A stretch of DNA of 64,000 nucleotides from NCBI RefSeq assembly GCF_002211285.1, contig NZ_LOKX01000005.1, positions 62,001 to 126,000 of the forward strand, read 5' to 3'. The position numbers and the translations under genes are program-made. Positions 25,250 to 33,996 of the stretch are shown here, piece by piece (within the stretch, counting starts at the first letter, position 1; each line of letters begins with the position of its first letter). The DNA is from Rhizobium sp. R635. GTDB taxonomy: Bacteria > Pseudomonadota > Alphaproteobacteria > Rhizobiales > Rhizobiaceae. The notes under the pieces were generated by a model, which was not told the origin of the DNA, did no database searches, and saw only the letters and a list, made by a program, of their open reading frames with translations.

Positions 25250-26860
25250 TCAGGCTTCGAGCCAGACATATTCCGCGAAGGCATAACCCATCTGGCCGCC
25301 GAGCGGGCTGGGCTCCAGGCCCTTGAGCTTGGCGCTGGTCGCGTCGACGTTGGAGAGATAGGCCGGAATGATCGTGCCGGCCTGCTCGGCGACCATGCCC
25401 TGCATCTCGTTGTAGATGGCCTTGCGCTTGTCCTGATCGAGCAGGCCGCGCGCTTCTATCAGCATCTTGTCGAACTTCTCCGACTTGTACTGGCTTTCGT
25501 TCCAGGGCGCGTCCGATGCATAGAGCAGCGAGAACAGGATGTCGGGCGTCGGGCGCGGGTTGATGTTGCCGAAATGAACCGGCGCCTTGAGCCAGTAATT
25601 GTCCCAGTAGCCGTCCGACGGAACGCGCTGGACGTCGAGCTTCATGCCGATCTCGGCGCCCGCGGCCTGGATGATCATGGCCATGTCGATCGAGGAGTTT
25701 GCGGCTTCCGAAGCGATGACCGGGATCGACTGGCCGAGAACGCCGGCCTTCTGGAAGAGGAACTTCGCCTTGTCGGGATCGAAGCTCTTCGGTTTCAGAT
25801 TGGCGTCGCGGTAGAAGTTGACGGGAGAAACCGGCTGGTCGTTGCCGACTTCGCCCAAGCCCCGCAGCGCCGATTTGACGATCTGCTCGCGGTTGACGAG
25901 ATATTTCATGCCTTCGATGAAGGACTGCTTGCTGCCCGGCTCCATGTCGAGCCGGATGTTGAGATTGGTATAGTTGCCGGAGGTCGTCTTCGATAGCACG
26001 AAGCCGGCGCCCTGGCTTTCAATAAGGCGCATCGAGCGCGGATTGATCGAGGCGGCGAGATGGATGTCGCCCGACAGCAGCGCGTTGACGCGGGCATTGT
26101 CGTCGCTGATCGCGAAATATTCGAAGGAATCGACGTTCGGGCCGGATTTCCAGTAGTTCTTGTTCTTGATGCCGACCGAGCGGACGCCGGGCTCGAACAC
26201 TTCCTTGACGAAAGCGCCGGTGCCGTTGGCCTTGGAAAAATCGGTGGTGCCGTCGGCGACGATCATGAAGTGATGCATCGACAGGATCGTCGGCAGGTCG
26301 GCGTTCGGATTGGCGAGCGTGATCTCGGCGGTCTGTTTGTCGATCGCCTTCACGCCAGATATCTGCGCGGCGATCTTGGCGACCTTGGAGCCGACGGCCG
26401 GATCGAGGTGGCGCTTCAGCGAGAAGACGACGTCATCCGCCGTCAAGGGCTTGCCGTCATGGAAGGTCACGCCGCTACGCAGCTTGACGGTCCAGACTTT
26501 CGCGTCCTTGGATTCGATCGCCTCGGCAAGCTCCATCTGCGGCGTGCCCGTCTTATCGAGGAAGGTCAGGCGATTGTAGAAGGAACAGCAGCGCACATAA
26601 TCGGTCGAGAGCGAAGCCTTGGCCGGGTCGAGCGTGTCGGCCGTCGAGGACGACCAGCCGGCCGCCTTGAGCGCGCCGCCGGCAACCGGTGTCGCCGCAA
26701 CCGCTTTCGAGGCGCGGCCGAGGATCAGCCCGCCGGCGGACATGGCGACGCCGCCTGCCAGCATCATCTGCAGAAGCTCCCGCCGGGTTGCGCCGCGGCG
26801 GATGGCATTTTCGATCGTTGCGTCGTCAGACGCGGTCCAGTTGGTAATTCTATCGGTCAT
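25250..26860 (-). CDS. ABC transporter substrate-binding protein, dipeptide/oligopeptide type (SBP_bac_5)
   Basis: A large periplasmic binding protein of 536 residues, typical of DppA/OppA-type receptors for peptides, opines or other small organics. The N-terminus begins with about 23 cytoplasmic-looking residues, then a twin-arginine signal (TRRELLQMMLAGGVAMSAGG) and a cleavage region near KAVAAT, suggesting Tat export. A family motif (WTVKLRSGVTFHDGKPLTADDV) lies near 116-137. The neighbours are amine- and amino-acid-catabolic enzymes, so the ligand may be an amine conjugate rather than a true peptide; this is inference. Confidence 0.9.
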   Translation of the reverse strand: MTDRITNWTASDDATIENAIRRGATRRELLQMMLAGGVAMSAGGLILGRASKAVAATPVAGGALKAAGWSSSTADTLDPAKASLSTDYVRCCSFYNRLTFLDKTGTPQMELAEAIESKDAKVWTVKLRSGVTFHDGKPLTADDVVFSLKRHLDPAVGSKVAKIAAQISGVKAIDKQTAEITLANPNADLPTILSMHHFMIVADGTTDFSKANGTGAFVKEVFEPGVRSVGIKNKNYWKSGPNVDSFEYFAISDDNARVNALLSGDIHLAASINPRSMRLIESQGAGFVLSKTTSGNYTNLNIRLDMEPGSKQSFIEGMKYLVNREQIVKSALRGLGEVGNDQPVSPVNFYRDANLKPKSFDPDKAKFLFQKAGVLGQSIPVIASEAANSSIDMAMIIQAAGAEIGMKLDVQRVPSDGYWDNYWLKAPVHFGNINPRPTPDILFSLLYASDAPWNESQYKSEKFDKMLIEARGLLDQDKRKAIYNEMQGMVAEQAGTIIPAYLSNVDATSAKLKGLEPSPLGGQMGYAFAEYVWLEA

Positions 26861-26937
26861 GTCATTCCCCTTTTGTCATCTGGTTGGGGGCTGCCCGTCT
26901 CCACGCGGGCTTGGCCCAGGTCGGGTCGTCCTGCGGA

Positions 26938-27651
26938 TCAGCTCCGCGCTGCGGCCACGGCTTCGGCAAGGCCGGCCATGGATGTAAAATGGTAGTCGGG
27001 CTCGGTGAATTCGGCCGGCTCGATGGTGCCGCCATATCCCTTCTGCGCGTGGCGGCGCTCGATCCAGCAATTGGTCATGCCGAGCGCACGCGAGACGCCG
27101 ATGTCATGATATTGGCTCTGGGCCACGTGCAGAATATCGCTTTTCGACGCGCCCTCGGCAGCCACGAAATCAAAGACGCTCTCGAAGAAGGCCGGGTCCG
27201 GCTTTTCCGTGCCGGTATCGTCAGCCGTGAAAGCGGCATGGAACGGGTTGCCGAGCGCCGCAGAAAAATGGTCGAAAGCCCAGCGGCGGGCATTCGTCAT
27301 GGCGATCAGGCGGTAGTCGCGGGCAAGCCGCGCCATCGCAGCCGCGCTGTCGGGAAATGCCTTCCAGGTCCGGGCGGAATCGCGCAGCCGCTCGCCATAG
27401 GCCTTGTCGGCGGGCAGGCCGAGCTCCGGCGCGATTGCGAGATAGACGCGCACGAGATCGTCGGGAAAAAGCGAGGCATTCTCGCTGTAGCGGGCGGCGC
27501 GATAAAGCGTCAGCGCCCGCTCGCCATCGATCGTCACGTCAGCTTCGGCAGCGATCTCCTGAAGGCAAGACTTCAGGCCGCCCTCGAAATCGATCAGCGT
27601 TCCGACGACGTCGAAACTCATATATTTGAATTCAGGCAGAGACTTCGTCAT
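26938..27651 (-). CDS. HAD-superfamily hydrolase, type II haloacid dehalogenase-like
   Basis: A cytoplasmic hydrolase of 237 residues. The nucleophile motif is FDVVGTL with Asp14, motif II is MTNA, the Lys lies in GTEKPDP and the acidic motif III is near SQYHDIGVSRALG. The fold is that of L-2-haloacid dehalogenases, which use this Asp to attack a C-halogen or phosphate ester, but in such clusters the true substrate is usually unknown. It lies 77 bases upstream of the binding-protein gene in the same operon. A second type II HAD lies at 30448-31116. Confidence 0.87.
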   Translation of the reverse strand: MTKSLPEFKYMSFDVVGTLIDFEGGLKSCLQEIAAEADVTIDGERALTLYRAARYSENASLFPDDLVRVYLAIAPELGLPADKAYGERLRDSARTWKAFPDSAAAMARLARDYRLIAMTNARRWAFDHFSAALGNPFHAAFTADDTGTEKPDPAFFESVFDFVAAEGASKSDILHVAQSQYHDIGVSRALGMTNCWIERRHAQKGYGGTIEPAEFTEPDYHFTSMAGLAEAVAAARS

Positions 27652-27723
27652 GTCGTGTCCCCAGTGTCGGGCGCAAGCGGCATGAACTACCGCCGCTTCG
27701 CAAAAATCTATGTCGTTCCCAAG

Positions 27724-27770
27724 CCCGGCTTTGCGCCGGGTCCTTATGATGAGCCCCTATTTTTTAGGGG
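27724..27770 (-). other. Two small hairpins between aminotransferase and HAD genes
   Basis: CCCGGC (27724-27729) with GCCGGG (27735-27740), and CCCCTA (27754-27759) with TAGGGG (27765-27770). They lie in the 240-base gap downstream of the aminotransferase stop. Possible internal terminator or processing region; the rest of the gap shows no gene. Confidence 0.4.
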
Positions 27771-27891
27771 TGCTTGGCTTCTGCTCACTTGGAGTTTGGC
27801 ACCTTCTCGGCATGGATTGCGCCGAATAGACGCCGTGATGCGGCACAAAATTCTGAATATCGGCATCCGGCGGTATTTCGCCGGCTTGGTT

Positions 27892-29268
27892 TCAATCCCT
27901 CAGCGCCCGCCTGACGTCGGGATCCTCCAATGTCTGGTCGAGCGTCTTGAGGGTCCTCTCCAGGATCGCGTCGATATCGGCGTCGGTGCAGCAGAGCGGC
28001 GGGGCATAACCGAGAACGCCGTTGGCGAAGGCGCGGATCACCAGGCCGTTCTCCCAGGCGCGGTCGAAAATCCGCCGGGCGGGCTGGGCTTCGGCGGGAA
28101 GCGGCGTGCGGGCGCGCTTGTCGGTCACGAGCTCGATTGCCGCCAGCATGCCGCGTCCGCGCACATCGCCGACCAGGGGATGATCCCTCATCGCCTCGAG
28201 GCCCGCCATCAGCCGGGCTCCGGCCTTTACCCCGTTTTCCAGCAGGCCACCCTCATAGAGCTTCAGCACTTCGAGCGCGACGGCGGCGCTGACCGGATGG
28301 GCGGAATAGGTATAGCCGTGACCGACCGCCGAAGCGCCGGCGCCCTCGGCGATCGCCTGGTAGACATGGTCCGCCATGAAGACCGCGCCCATCGGCACAT
28401 ATCCCGATGTCAGGCCCTTGGCGGTGGTGATGAAATCGGGAACGACCTCCTCCTCCGAGCAGGCAAACAGCGGCCCGGTGCGGCCGAAGCCGGTGATCAC
28501 CTCGTCGGCGACGAAAAGAATGTCGAGCTCGCGGCAGAGGTCGCGCATGGCCTTCAGCCAGCCCTTGGGCGGCACGATGACGCCGCCCGATCCCTGGATC
28601 GGTTCGGCATAGAATGCCGCGACGCGATCGGCACCGATCGCCTCCACCTTGGCCCGCAACGCGGCAAGCGATGCCGCGATGATCGCCTGCGGATCATCAC
28701 CGACCGGGTTGCGATAGGGGTAGGGCGACGGAATTTTATGCTGCCAGTCGAAGGGGATGCCGAAGCCGGCATGGAAGTTCGGCAGCGCGGTCAGCCCCGC
28801 ACCGACCGTCGAGGAGCCGTGATAACCCTGCTCCAGCGAGATGAACTGGTCGCGCTGCGGCTTGCCGCGGGCGATCCAGTAGTAGCGGATGAAGCGGATC
28901 GTGCTGTCGACGGCATCCGAACCGCCGAGTGTGAAATAGATGTGGCTCAGATCGCCAGGCGCGCGCTCGGCAAGCTCGGCGGCAAGGCGGATGGCGGGTT
29001 CGGAGCCCAGGCCGAAATAGGCCGTCGCATAGGGCAGTTCGCGCATCTGGCGCGTCGCCGCCTCGACGATCGATTCATGGCCATAGCCGGCATTGACGCA
29101 CCAGAGGCCGGCGAAGCCGTCGATCAGCTGGCGGCCGTAAGCATCGGTCACCGTCGCCCCCTTGGCGGATGCCAACACCCGCACGCCCTGCGCTTCATGG
29201 CCGCGATAGGAGGCCACGGGATGAACGAGATGGGCGCGGTCGAGCTCGATGAGGGAATTGCTGTACAT
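27892..29268 (-). CDS. Class III (omega-amino acid/polyamine type) aminotransferase
   Basis: A PLP-dependent aminotransferase of 458 residues. The family features are GYHGSS at 148-153, the PLP-binding VADEVITGFGRTG with Asp255, and the Schiff-base Lys284 in TTAKGLTSGY. It would move an amino group from an omega-amino acid, diamine or related donor to pyruvate or 2-oxoglutarate, giving an aldehyde that the two aldehyde dehydrogenases nearby could oxidise. The start at 29268 has AGGAG at good spacing; the open frame farther upstream is not coding. It lies 14 bases after the GNAT gene. Confidence 0.92.
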   Translation of the reverse strand: MYSNSLIELDRAHLVHPVASYRGHEAQGVRVLASAKGATVTDAYGRQLIDGFAGLWCVNAGYGHESIVEAATRQMRELPYATAYFGLGSEPAIRLAAELAERAPGDLSHIYFTLGGSDAVDSTIRFIRYYWIARGKPQRDQFISLEQGYHGSSTVGAGLTALPNFHAGFGIPFDWQHKIPSPYPYRNPVGDDPQAIIAASLAALRAKVEAIGADRVAAFYAEPIQGSGGVIVPPKGWLKAMRDLCRELDILFVADEVITGFGRTGPLFACSEEEVVPDFITTAKGLTSGYVPMGAVFMADHVYQAIAEGAGASAVGHGYTYSAHPVSAAVALEVLKLYEGGLLENGVKAGARLMAGLEAMRDHPLVGDVRGRGMLAAIELVTDKRARTPLPAEAQPARRIFDRAWENGLVIRAFANGVLGYAPPLCCTDADIDAILERTLKTLDQTLEDPDVRRALRD

Positions 29269-29282
29269 GGATGTCTCCTGCT

Positions 29283-30140
29283 TCAGCCGAGGGCCTGATT
29301 GACAAGGGCGAAAGTGGTCGCGGCCGGATCGGCGTCGCGCGGGATCACCGGCTTGGTGATTGGGATCAGCGGTTTCGCCATGGCGATTCCACCGCCGACA
29401 TGGGCGAGACCCTGTGCGGCAAGCCAGGGCGCCAATCCGCTGTCGTCGGTCGTGTCGACGCGCAGAAACCCTCCCGGCCGCCGGGCGATGAAATGCGCGG
29501 CAAGGGCTTGGGCATCGTCGAGACCGGCGGCGACGATGGGACCGATGACCTCGCCGCGGCCGAAAACCCGAAGCGCTGCGAAGCCGCAAACGCGGCCGTC
29601 CCGGCGTATCACGGCAAATTCACCTGCCTTGGCGAGATGGGTGAGCAAGCGCCCGCGACCGGCGCCGAAGGCGCGGCGGTCGAGTGCACTGATGGCATCC
29701 ATATCGGCGTCGGTCGCAGCCTCCGTTCCTGGCAGAGCGGCAATCTCTCCTGCCACGCCCTGGTGCTGCCGGATCGTGCCCGTCTTCCTGAAGCCGAGCT
29801 TTTCATAGAGCGGCAGCCCTTGCTCTGTCGCGACCAGCCGCAACGGACGGCTGCCGGCGATCTCCAAGGCGGCGTCCATCAGCTTGCGGCCAAGGCCGCG
29901 CCCGCGCATCGCCTCGTCGACGATCACCATGTTGATGGTGGCGCAGTCGGCCTCGTACATCGTCGTCAGCACGGTTGCGACAACCCGGCCGTCTTCGATC
30001 GCGACCACGCCTTCGCTGAGGGCAAGGGCCATCTGCCAGTCCTCCAGCCGGTGCGGCCAGCCCGCTTGGCGGGAGAGCTGGACTGCGGCCTCCAGGTGTT
30101 CCGGGCAGAAAGCCACGAGATCGATCTGACGTGTATGCAT
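29283..30140 (-). CDS. Tandem-domain GNAT acetyltransferase
   Basis: A protein of 285 residues with an N-terminal GNAT domain (GWPHRLEDWQMALAL near the start, acetyl-CoA loop MRGRGLGRKLMDAAL) and a degenerate second domain (FGRGEVIGPIVAAGLDDA, FLRVDTTDDSGL). It is clearly paralogous to the gene at 39368-40261, which shares GWPHR..DWQ, FGRG.VIGP.VAAG and FLR.DT in the same order. The start at 30140 has AAGGA upstream; ATGs at 30155 and 30167 are weaker. First gene of the leftward operon. The acetylated substrate is unknown. Confidence 0.85.
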   Translation of the reverse strand: MHTRQIDLVAFCPEHLEAAVQLSRQAGWPHRLEDWQMALALSEGVVAIEDGRVVATVLTTMYEADCATINMVIVDEAMRGRGLGRKLMDAALEIAGSRPLRLVATEQGLPLYEKLGFRKTGTIRQHQGVAGEIAALPGTEAATDADMDAISALDRRAFGAGRGRLLTHLAKAGEFAVIRRDGRVCGFAALRVFGRGEVIGPIVAAGLDDAQALAAHFIARRPGGFLRVDTTDDSGLAPWLAAQGLAHVGGGIAMAKPLIPITKPVIPRDADPAATTFALVNQALG

Positions 30141-30447
30141 TGCGATGTCCTTCATCTCTTGCCGCAAAGTTTGGTGCAGGATCGACCGGCAGATCGTCTG
30201 AAGGCGGCGATCCCGGCAGTATCTTATAGCGTTGCTCGGACGGCCCGCCGCATCTTATGCTGGCAGGCGCGAGCAGATCACGAACCTCTCCGGCAATATG
30301 GGCAGCGATGGCGGCGGCCGCGCACAACCTTCTGCCAAAGCCGGCTCGGGATACGAAACATTCTGCTTCGGCGGTCCGGATTTCAGGTGAACGGACGCTC
30401 TGGCCGCAGCCTATGATGAGAGCAGCTGGAACATCAGGGATACCGTC
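30141..30447. other. Divergent promoter region
   Basis: A 307-base non-coding stretch between the leftward GNAT/aminotransferase/importer operon and the rightward HAD/oxidase pair. It must hold both promoters. No clear operator palindrome or riboswitch was recognised. Confidence 0.55.
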
Positions 30448-31116
30448 ATGGCTCACTTCCGTCCGAAATACATCACCTTCGACTGCTACGGCACGCTGAC
30501 GAACTTCCAAATGGCGGAAGCCGCCCGCGATCTCTATGGCGAGCAGCTGAGCGAACCCCGCATGCTGGAGTTCATCCGGAACTTCGCCGCCTATCGTCTC
30601 GACGAGATCCTCGGCGACTGGAAGCCTTACAATGAGGTCGTGCACAATTCGCTCGAACGGGCCTGCAAGCGCAACGGCATAATATTCCGCGAGGAAGCCG
30701 CGCGGATGGTCTATGAGCGTGTGCCGAGCTGGGGGCCGCATCCGGACGTTCCGGCCGGCCTTGCCAAGGTCGCCAAGGAAATCCCGCTGGTGATCCTTTC
30801 CAACGCCATGAACGCGCAGATCATGTCGAATGTCGAAAAGCTCGGGGCGCCGTTCCATGCGGTCTATACCGCTCAGCAGGCCAATGCCTACAAGCCGCGC
30901 TTCCAAGCCTTCGAATATATGTTCGACATGCTGGGCTGCGGGCCGGAGGACATCCTCCATTGTTCGTCGTCCTTCCGCTACGACCTGATGTCGGCCCATG
31001 ACCTCGGGATCAAGAACAAGGTCTGGGTCAATCGCGGCCACGAGCCCGCCAACCCCTATTACGGCTATGTCGAAATTCCCGATATTTCGGGCCTGCCCGG
31101 CGTCGTCGGGCTCTGA
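30448..31116 (+). CDS. HAD-superfamily hydrolase, type II haloacid dehalogenase-like (second copy)
   Basis: A cytoplasmic hydrolase of 222 residues with nucleophile motif FDCYGTL (Asp12), motif II LSNA and the Lys segment AYKPRFQ. Overall it resembles haloacid dehalogenase type II and is a distant paralogue of the gene at 26938-27651. The start follows CAGGGA. It is the first gene of a rightward pair with the FAD oxidoreductase, 14 bases apart, and diverges from the GNAT/aminotransferase operon. Confidence 0.85.
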   Translation: MAHFRPKYITFDCYGTLTNFQMAEAARDLYGEQLSEPRMLEFIRNFAAYRLDEILGDWKPYNEVVHNSLERACKRNGIIFREEAARMVYERVPSWGPHPDVPAGLAKVAKEIPLVILSNAMNAQIMSNVEKLGAPFHAVYTAQQANAYKPRFQAFEYMFDMLGCGPEDILHCSSSFRYDLMSAHDLGIKNKVWVNRGHEPANPYYGYVEIPDISGLPGVVGL

Positions 31117-31130
31117 GGGAGAGCCGCGGC

Positions 31131-32405
31131 ATGAAGCTCCAATCCTACTGGCACGACACCGCTCCGGCTTTCGCCAACGCCGCACAGGGACCTGTAGAAG
31201 GCCATTATGACGTCGCGGTCGTCGGCGCCGGCTTTACCGGGCTTGCCGCGGCCCGCCAGCTCGCCAAGGCGGGTGTTCGCGTCATCGTGCTGGAGGCCGA
31301 GGCGGTCGGCTGGGGAGCCTCCGGGCGCAATGGCGGCCATCTCAACAACGGCCTTGCCCACAGCTTCATCGGCGCCAAGGCCGAACTCGGCAAGGAGCGC
31401 GCCATCGCGCTCTACCACGCGCTCGACGCGTCGATCGATACCATCGAGGCAATCGTCGCCGAGGAGGAGATCGACTGCAATTTCCGCCGCGCCGGGAAAC
31501 TGAAGCTCGCCTCCAAGCCGCAGCATTACGATGCGATCGCCCGCAATTTCGAGGCTGTTCATGCCGAGGTCGATCCCGAGACCGCGCTCCTGTCGGCGAG
31601 CGACCTGAAAAGCGAGGTCGGCGCGCCCTTCCATGGCGCGATGCTGTCGAAAAAGAGCGCCATGATGCATATGGGGCGTTATGTCGTCGGGCTGGCGGAG
31701 GCCGCAAGGCGCCATGGCGCGACCATCGTCGAAGGTGCCGCCGTCAGCGACCATCGCCAGGCGGACGGAAGACATGTCCTGAAGACAGCCAAGGGCGTCG
31801 TGACGGCCGACCATGTGCTGATTGCGACGGGCGCCTATACGACGCCCAATTTCGGCTATTTCCGCCGCCGCATCATTCCGGTCGGCAGTTTCATCATCGC
31901 CACACGACCGCTGACGGAGACGGAAATCGCGGCGACCATGCCCGGCAACCGGACCTGCGTGAACTCGATGAATATCGGCAATTACTGGCGCCTCGCGCCC
32001 GATAATCGGCTGATCTTCGGGGGGAGGGCGCGCTTCTCGGCCACGTCGGATCAGCGTTCGGACGCCAAAAGCGGCGCGATCCTGCATGACAGCCTCGCCC
32101 GCATCTTCCCGCAGCTTGCCCATGTCGAGATCGATTATTGCTGGGGCGGGCTGGTGGATATGACCAAGGACCGTTATCCCCGCGCCGGATATCACGACGG
32201 CGTCTGGTATGCGATGGGTTATTCCGGCCATGGGGCGCAGCTCTCCACCCATCTCGGAATGACGATCGCCGACGCGATCCTCGGCCGGCCGGACCATAAT
32301 CCGCTCAAGGGCCTGGAATGGCCGGCGGTTCCCGGCCATTTCGGCAAGCCCTGGTTCCTGCCGCTGGTGGGGCTCTATTACAAGATGCTCGACAAGATCC
32401 GGTAA
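31131..32405 (+). CDS. FAD-dependent oxidoreductase, PuuB-like amine oxidase
   Basis: A flavoprotein of 424 residues in the family of gamma-glutamylputrescine oxidase (PuuB/OrdL). The FAD motif VAVVGAGFTGLAAARQLA is near residue 29, with WGASGRNGGHLNNG near 63-76. The C-terminal GGLVDMTKDRYPR and GYSGHGAQLSTHLG are typical of this family. It would oxidise a primary amine to an aldehyde plus ammonia and hydrogen peroxide, feeding the aldehyde dehydrogenases encoded just downstream on the opposite strand. It is co-transcribed with the HAD gene. Confidence 0.9.
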   Translation: MKLQSYWHDTAPAFANAAQGPVEGHYDVAVVGAGFTGLAAARQLAKAGVRVIVLEAEAVGWGASGRNGGHLNNGLAHSFIGAKAELGKERAIALYHALDASIDTIEAIVAEEEIDCNFRRAGKLKLASKPQHYDAIARNFEAVHAEVDPETALLSASDLKSEVGAPFHGAMLSKKSAMMHMGRYVVGLAEAARRHGATIVEGAAVSDHRQADGRHVLKTAKGVVTADHVLIATGAYTTPNFGYFRRRIIPVGSFIIATRPLTETEIAATMPGNRTCVNSMNIGNYWRLAPDNRLIFGGRARFSATSDQRSDAKSGAILHDSLARIFPQLAHVEIDYCWGGLVDMTKDRYPRAGYHDGVWYAMGYSGHGAQLSTHLGMTIADAILGRPDHNPLKGLEWPAVPGHFGKPWFLPLVGLYYKMLDKIR

Positions 32406-32472
32406 GCCGGCCGGCTGCGCAGCTCGAGAGGTTGCGAAAGCCGTTTTCCTGTCAAACAATTGCAGTGATCAG

Positions 32473-32495
32473 ATGCTCGGCACAAGGCCGAGCAT
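32473..32495. terminator. Bidirectional hairpin between convergent genes
   Basis: ATGCTCGGC (32473-32481) and GCCGAGCAT (32487-32495) form a 9-bp perfect stem with an ACAAG loop, between the stops of the FAD oxidase (+) and the semialdehyde dehydrogenase (-). No T run directly follows on either strand. Confidence 0.55.
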
Positions 32496-32516
32496 GACGG
32501 AGGGGACTTTGCCTGG

Positions 32517-33974
32517 TCAGGCGAGGCCGCCGATATGGAAGGACTTCAGTTCCAGATATTCCTCGATGCCGGCCTGCGCGCCTTCGCGGCCGAGCCCCGA
32601 TTGCTTGACACCGCCGAACGGAGCGACCTCGGTCGAGATGGCGCCGGTGTTGAGGCCGACCATGCCGAATTCGAGCGCTTCGCCGACCCGCCATGCCCGC
32701 TTCAGGCTTTCCGTATAGAAATAGGCGGCGAGGCCGTAAGGCGTGCCGTTGGCAATCGCCAGCGCCTCTTCCTCGGTCTCGAAGCGGAAGAGCGGCGCGA
32801 CCGGGCCGAAGGTCTCTTCGCCGGCGAGCTGCATCTCGGTGGTGGCGCCGGTCAGGACCATGGGCGCGGTATATTGCCGGCCGGGCGGCAGCTCCGCCCT
32901 CCTGGTGACGATCGCGGCCCCCTTGGCAAGCGCATCCTCGACATGGCGGTTGATCTTGGCGATCGCCGCCTCATTGATCATCGGCCCGATCGCGACGCCC
33001 GCTTCCGTTCCCGGCCCGACCTTCATCGCATCGGCGCGGGCCGCGAGTTTCTGGGCGAATTCATCATAGACGCCGGCCTGGACGAGAATGCGGTTGGCGC
33101 AGACGCAGGTCTGGCCGCCATTGCGGAATTTCGAGACGATCGCGCCCTCGACGGCGGCATCGATATCGGCATCGTCGAAGACGATGAAGGGCGCATTGCC
33201 GCCAAGTTCCAGGGAAAGCCGCTTGACGCTGTCGGCGGCACCCCGCATCAGCAGCGAGCCGACGCGGGTCGAGCCGGTGAAGGAGATTTTGCGGACCGTC
33301 TCATTGGCCATGATCTCGTTGCCGATCCCTGTCGGCATGCCGGTGACGATGTTGATCACGCCGGCCGGAATACCGGCCTTTTCGGCAAGCCAGCCGATGG
33401 CGAGCGCCGAAAAAGGCGTGAATTCGGAAGGCTTGATGACGACGGTGCAGCCGGCGGCAAGGGCCGGCGCCACCTTGCGGGTGATCATCGCATTGGGGAA
33501 ATTCCAGGGCGTGATGATGCCGCACACACCGACCGGCTCCTTCAGCACGACGATGCGCCGGTCAGGCGTGGGCGACGGGATGGTGTGCCCGCCGATGCGG
33601 CGAGCTTCCTCGGCAAACCATTTCACGAAGGAGGCGCCGTAGCGGATTTCGCCGCGCGCCTCGTCGAGCGGCTTGCCCTGTTCCGTGGTCAGGATCAGCG
33701 CGAGATCTTCGATATGTTCGATCATCAGCGCGTGCCATGCCTCGAGAAGTGCTGCGCGCTCGGCATGCGTCCTCTTCTTCCACGGGCCATAGGCCGCTTC
33801 CGCGGCCTCGATCGCTGCCCGCGTTTCAGCCACTCCCATGTCAGGGACCGTGCCGATGATCGCCTGGGTGGCCGGATCGATGACGTCGACGCTGTTGCCG
33901 GAGGCGGCAGGAATCCACTTTCCGCCGATGAGCGCATGTTGCCTGATGAGGCCGGCTTCCTTCACGTTTTGCAT
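32517..33974 (-). CDS. gabD: NAD(P)-dependent succinate-semialdehyde dehydrogenase
   Basis: An aldehyde dehydrogenase of 485 residues, closest in layout to GabD. Glu256 lies in LELGGNAP and the catalytic Cys290 in GGQTCVCANR; the CVC arrangement is typical of GabD. The cofactor segment reads GIITPWNFPNAMITRK. It oxidises succinate semialdehyde (or a similar semialdehyde) to the acid, linking amine breakdown to the TCA cycle. It is the last gene of a leftward operon that starts at 39146, 22 bases after the dehydrogenase upstream. The exact substrate is inferred. Confidence 0.88.
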   Translation of the reverse strand: MQNVKEAGLIRQHALIGGKWIPAASGNSVDVIDPATQAIIGTVPDMGVAETRAAIEAAEAAYGPWKKRTHAERAALLEAWHALMIEHIEDLALILTTEQGKPLDEARGEIRYGASFVKWFAEEARRIGGHTIPSPTPDRRIVVLKEPVGVCGIITPWNFPNAMITRKVAPALAAGCTVVIKPSEFTPFSALAIGWLAEKAGIPAGVINIVTGMPTGIGNEIMANETVRKISFTGSTRVGSLLMRGAADSVKRLSLELGGNAPFIVFDDADIDAAVEGAIVSKFRNGGQTCVCANRILVQAGVYDEFAQKLAARADAMKVGPGTEAGVAIGPMINEAAIAKINRHVEDALAKGAAIVTRRAELPPGRQYTAPMVLTGATTEMQLAGEETFGPVAPLFRFETEEEALAIANGTPYGLAAYFYTESLKRAWRVGEALEFGMVGLNTGAISTEVAPFGGVKQSGLGREGAQAGIEEYLELKSFHIGGLA

Positions 33975-33996
33975 CTGTCTGTCCCCGATGACGAAA

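Noticed and set aside
26884-29298. 804-codon plus-strand open frame
   Set aside because: It spans the antisense of the HAD and aminotransferase genes and an intergenic gap and has no recognisable domain.
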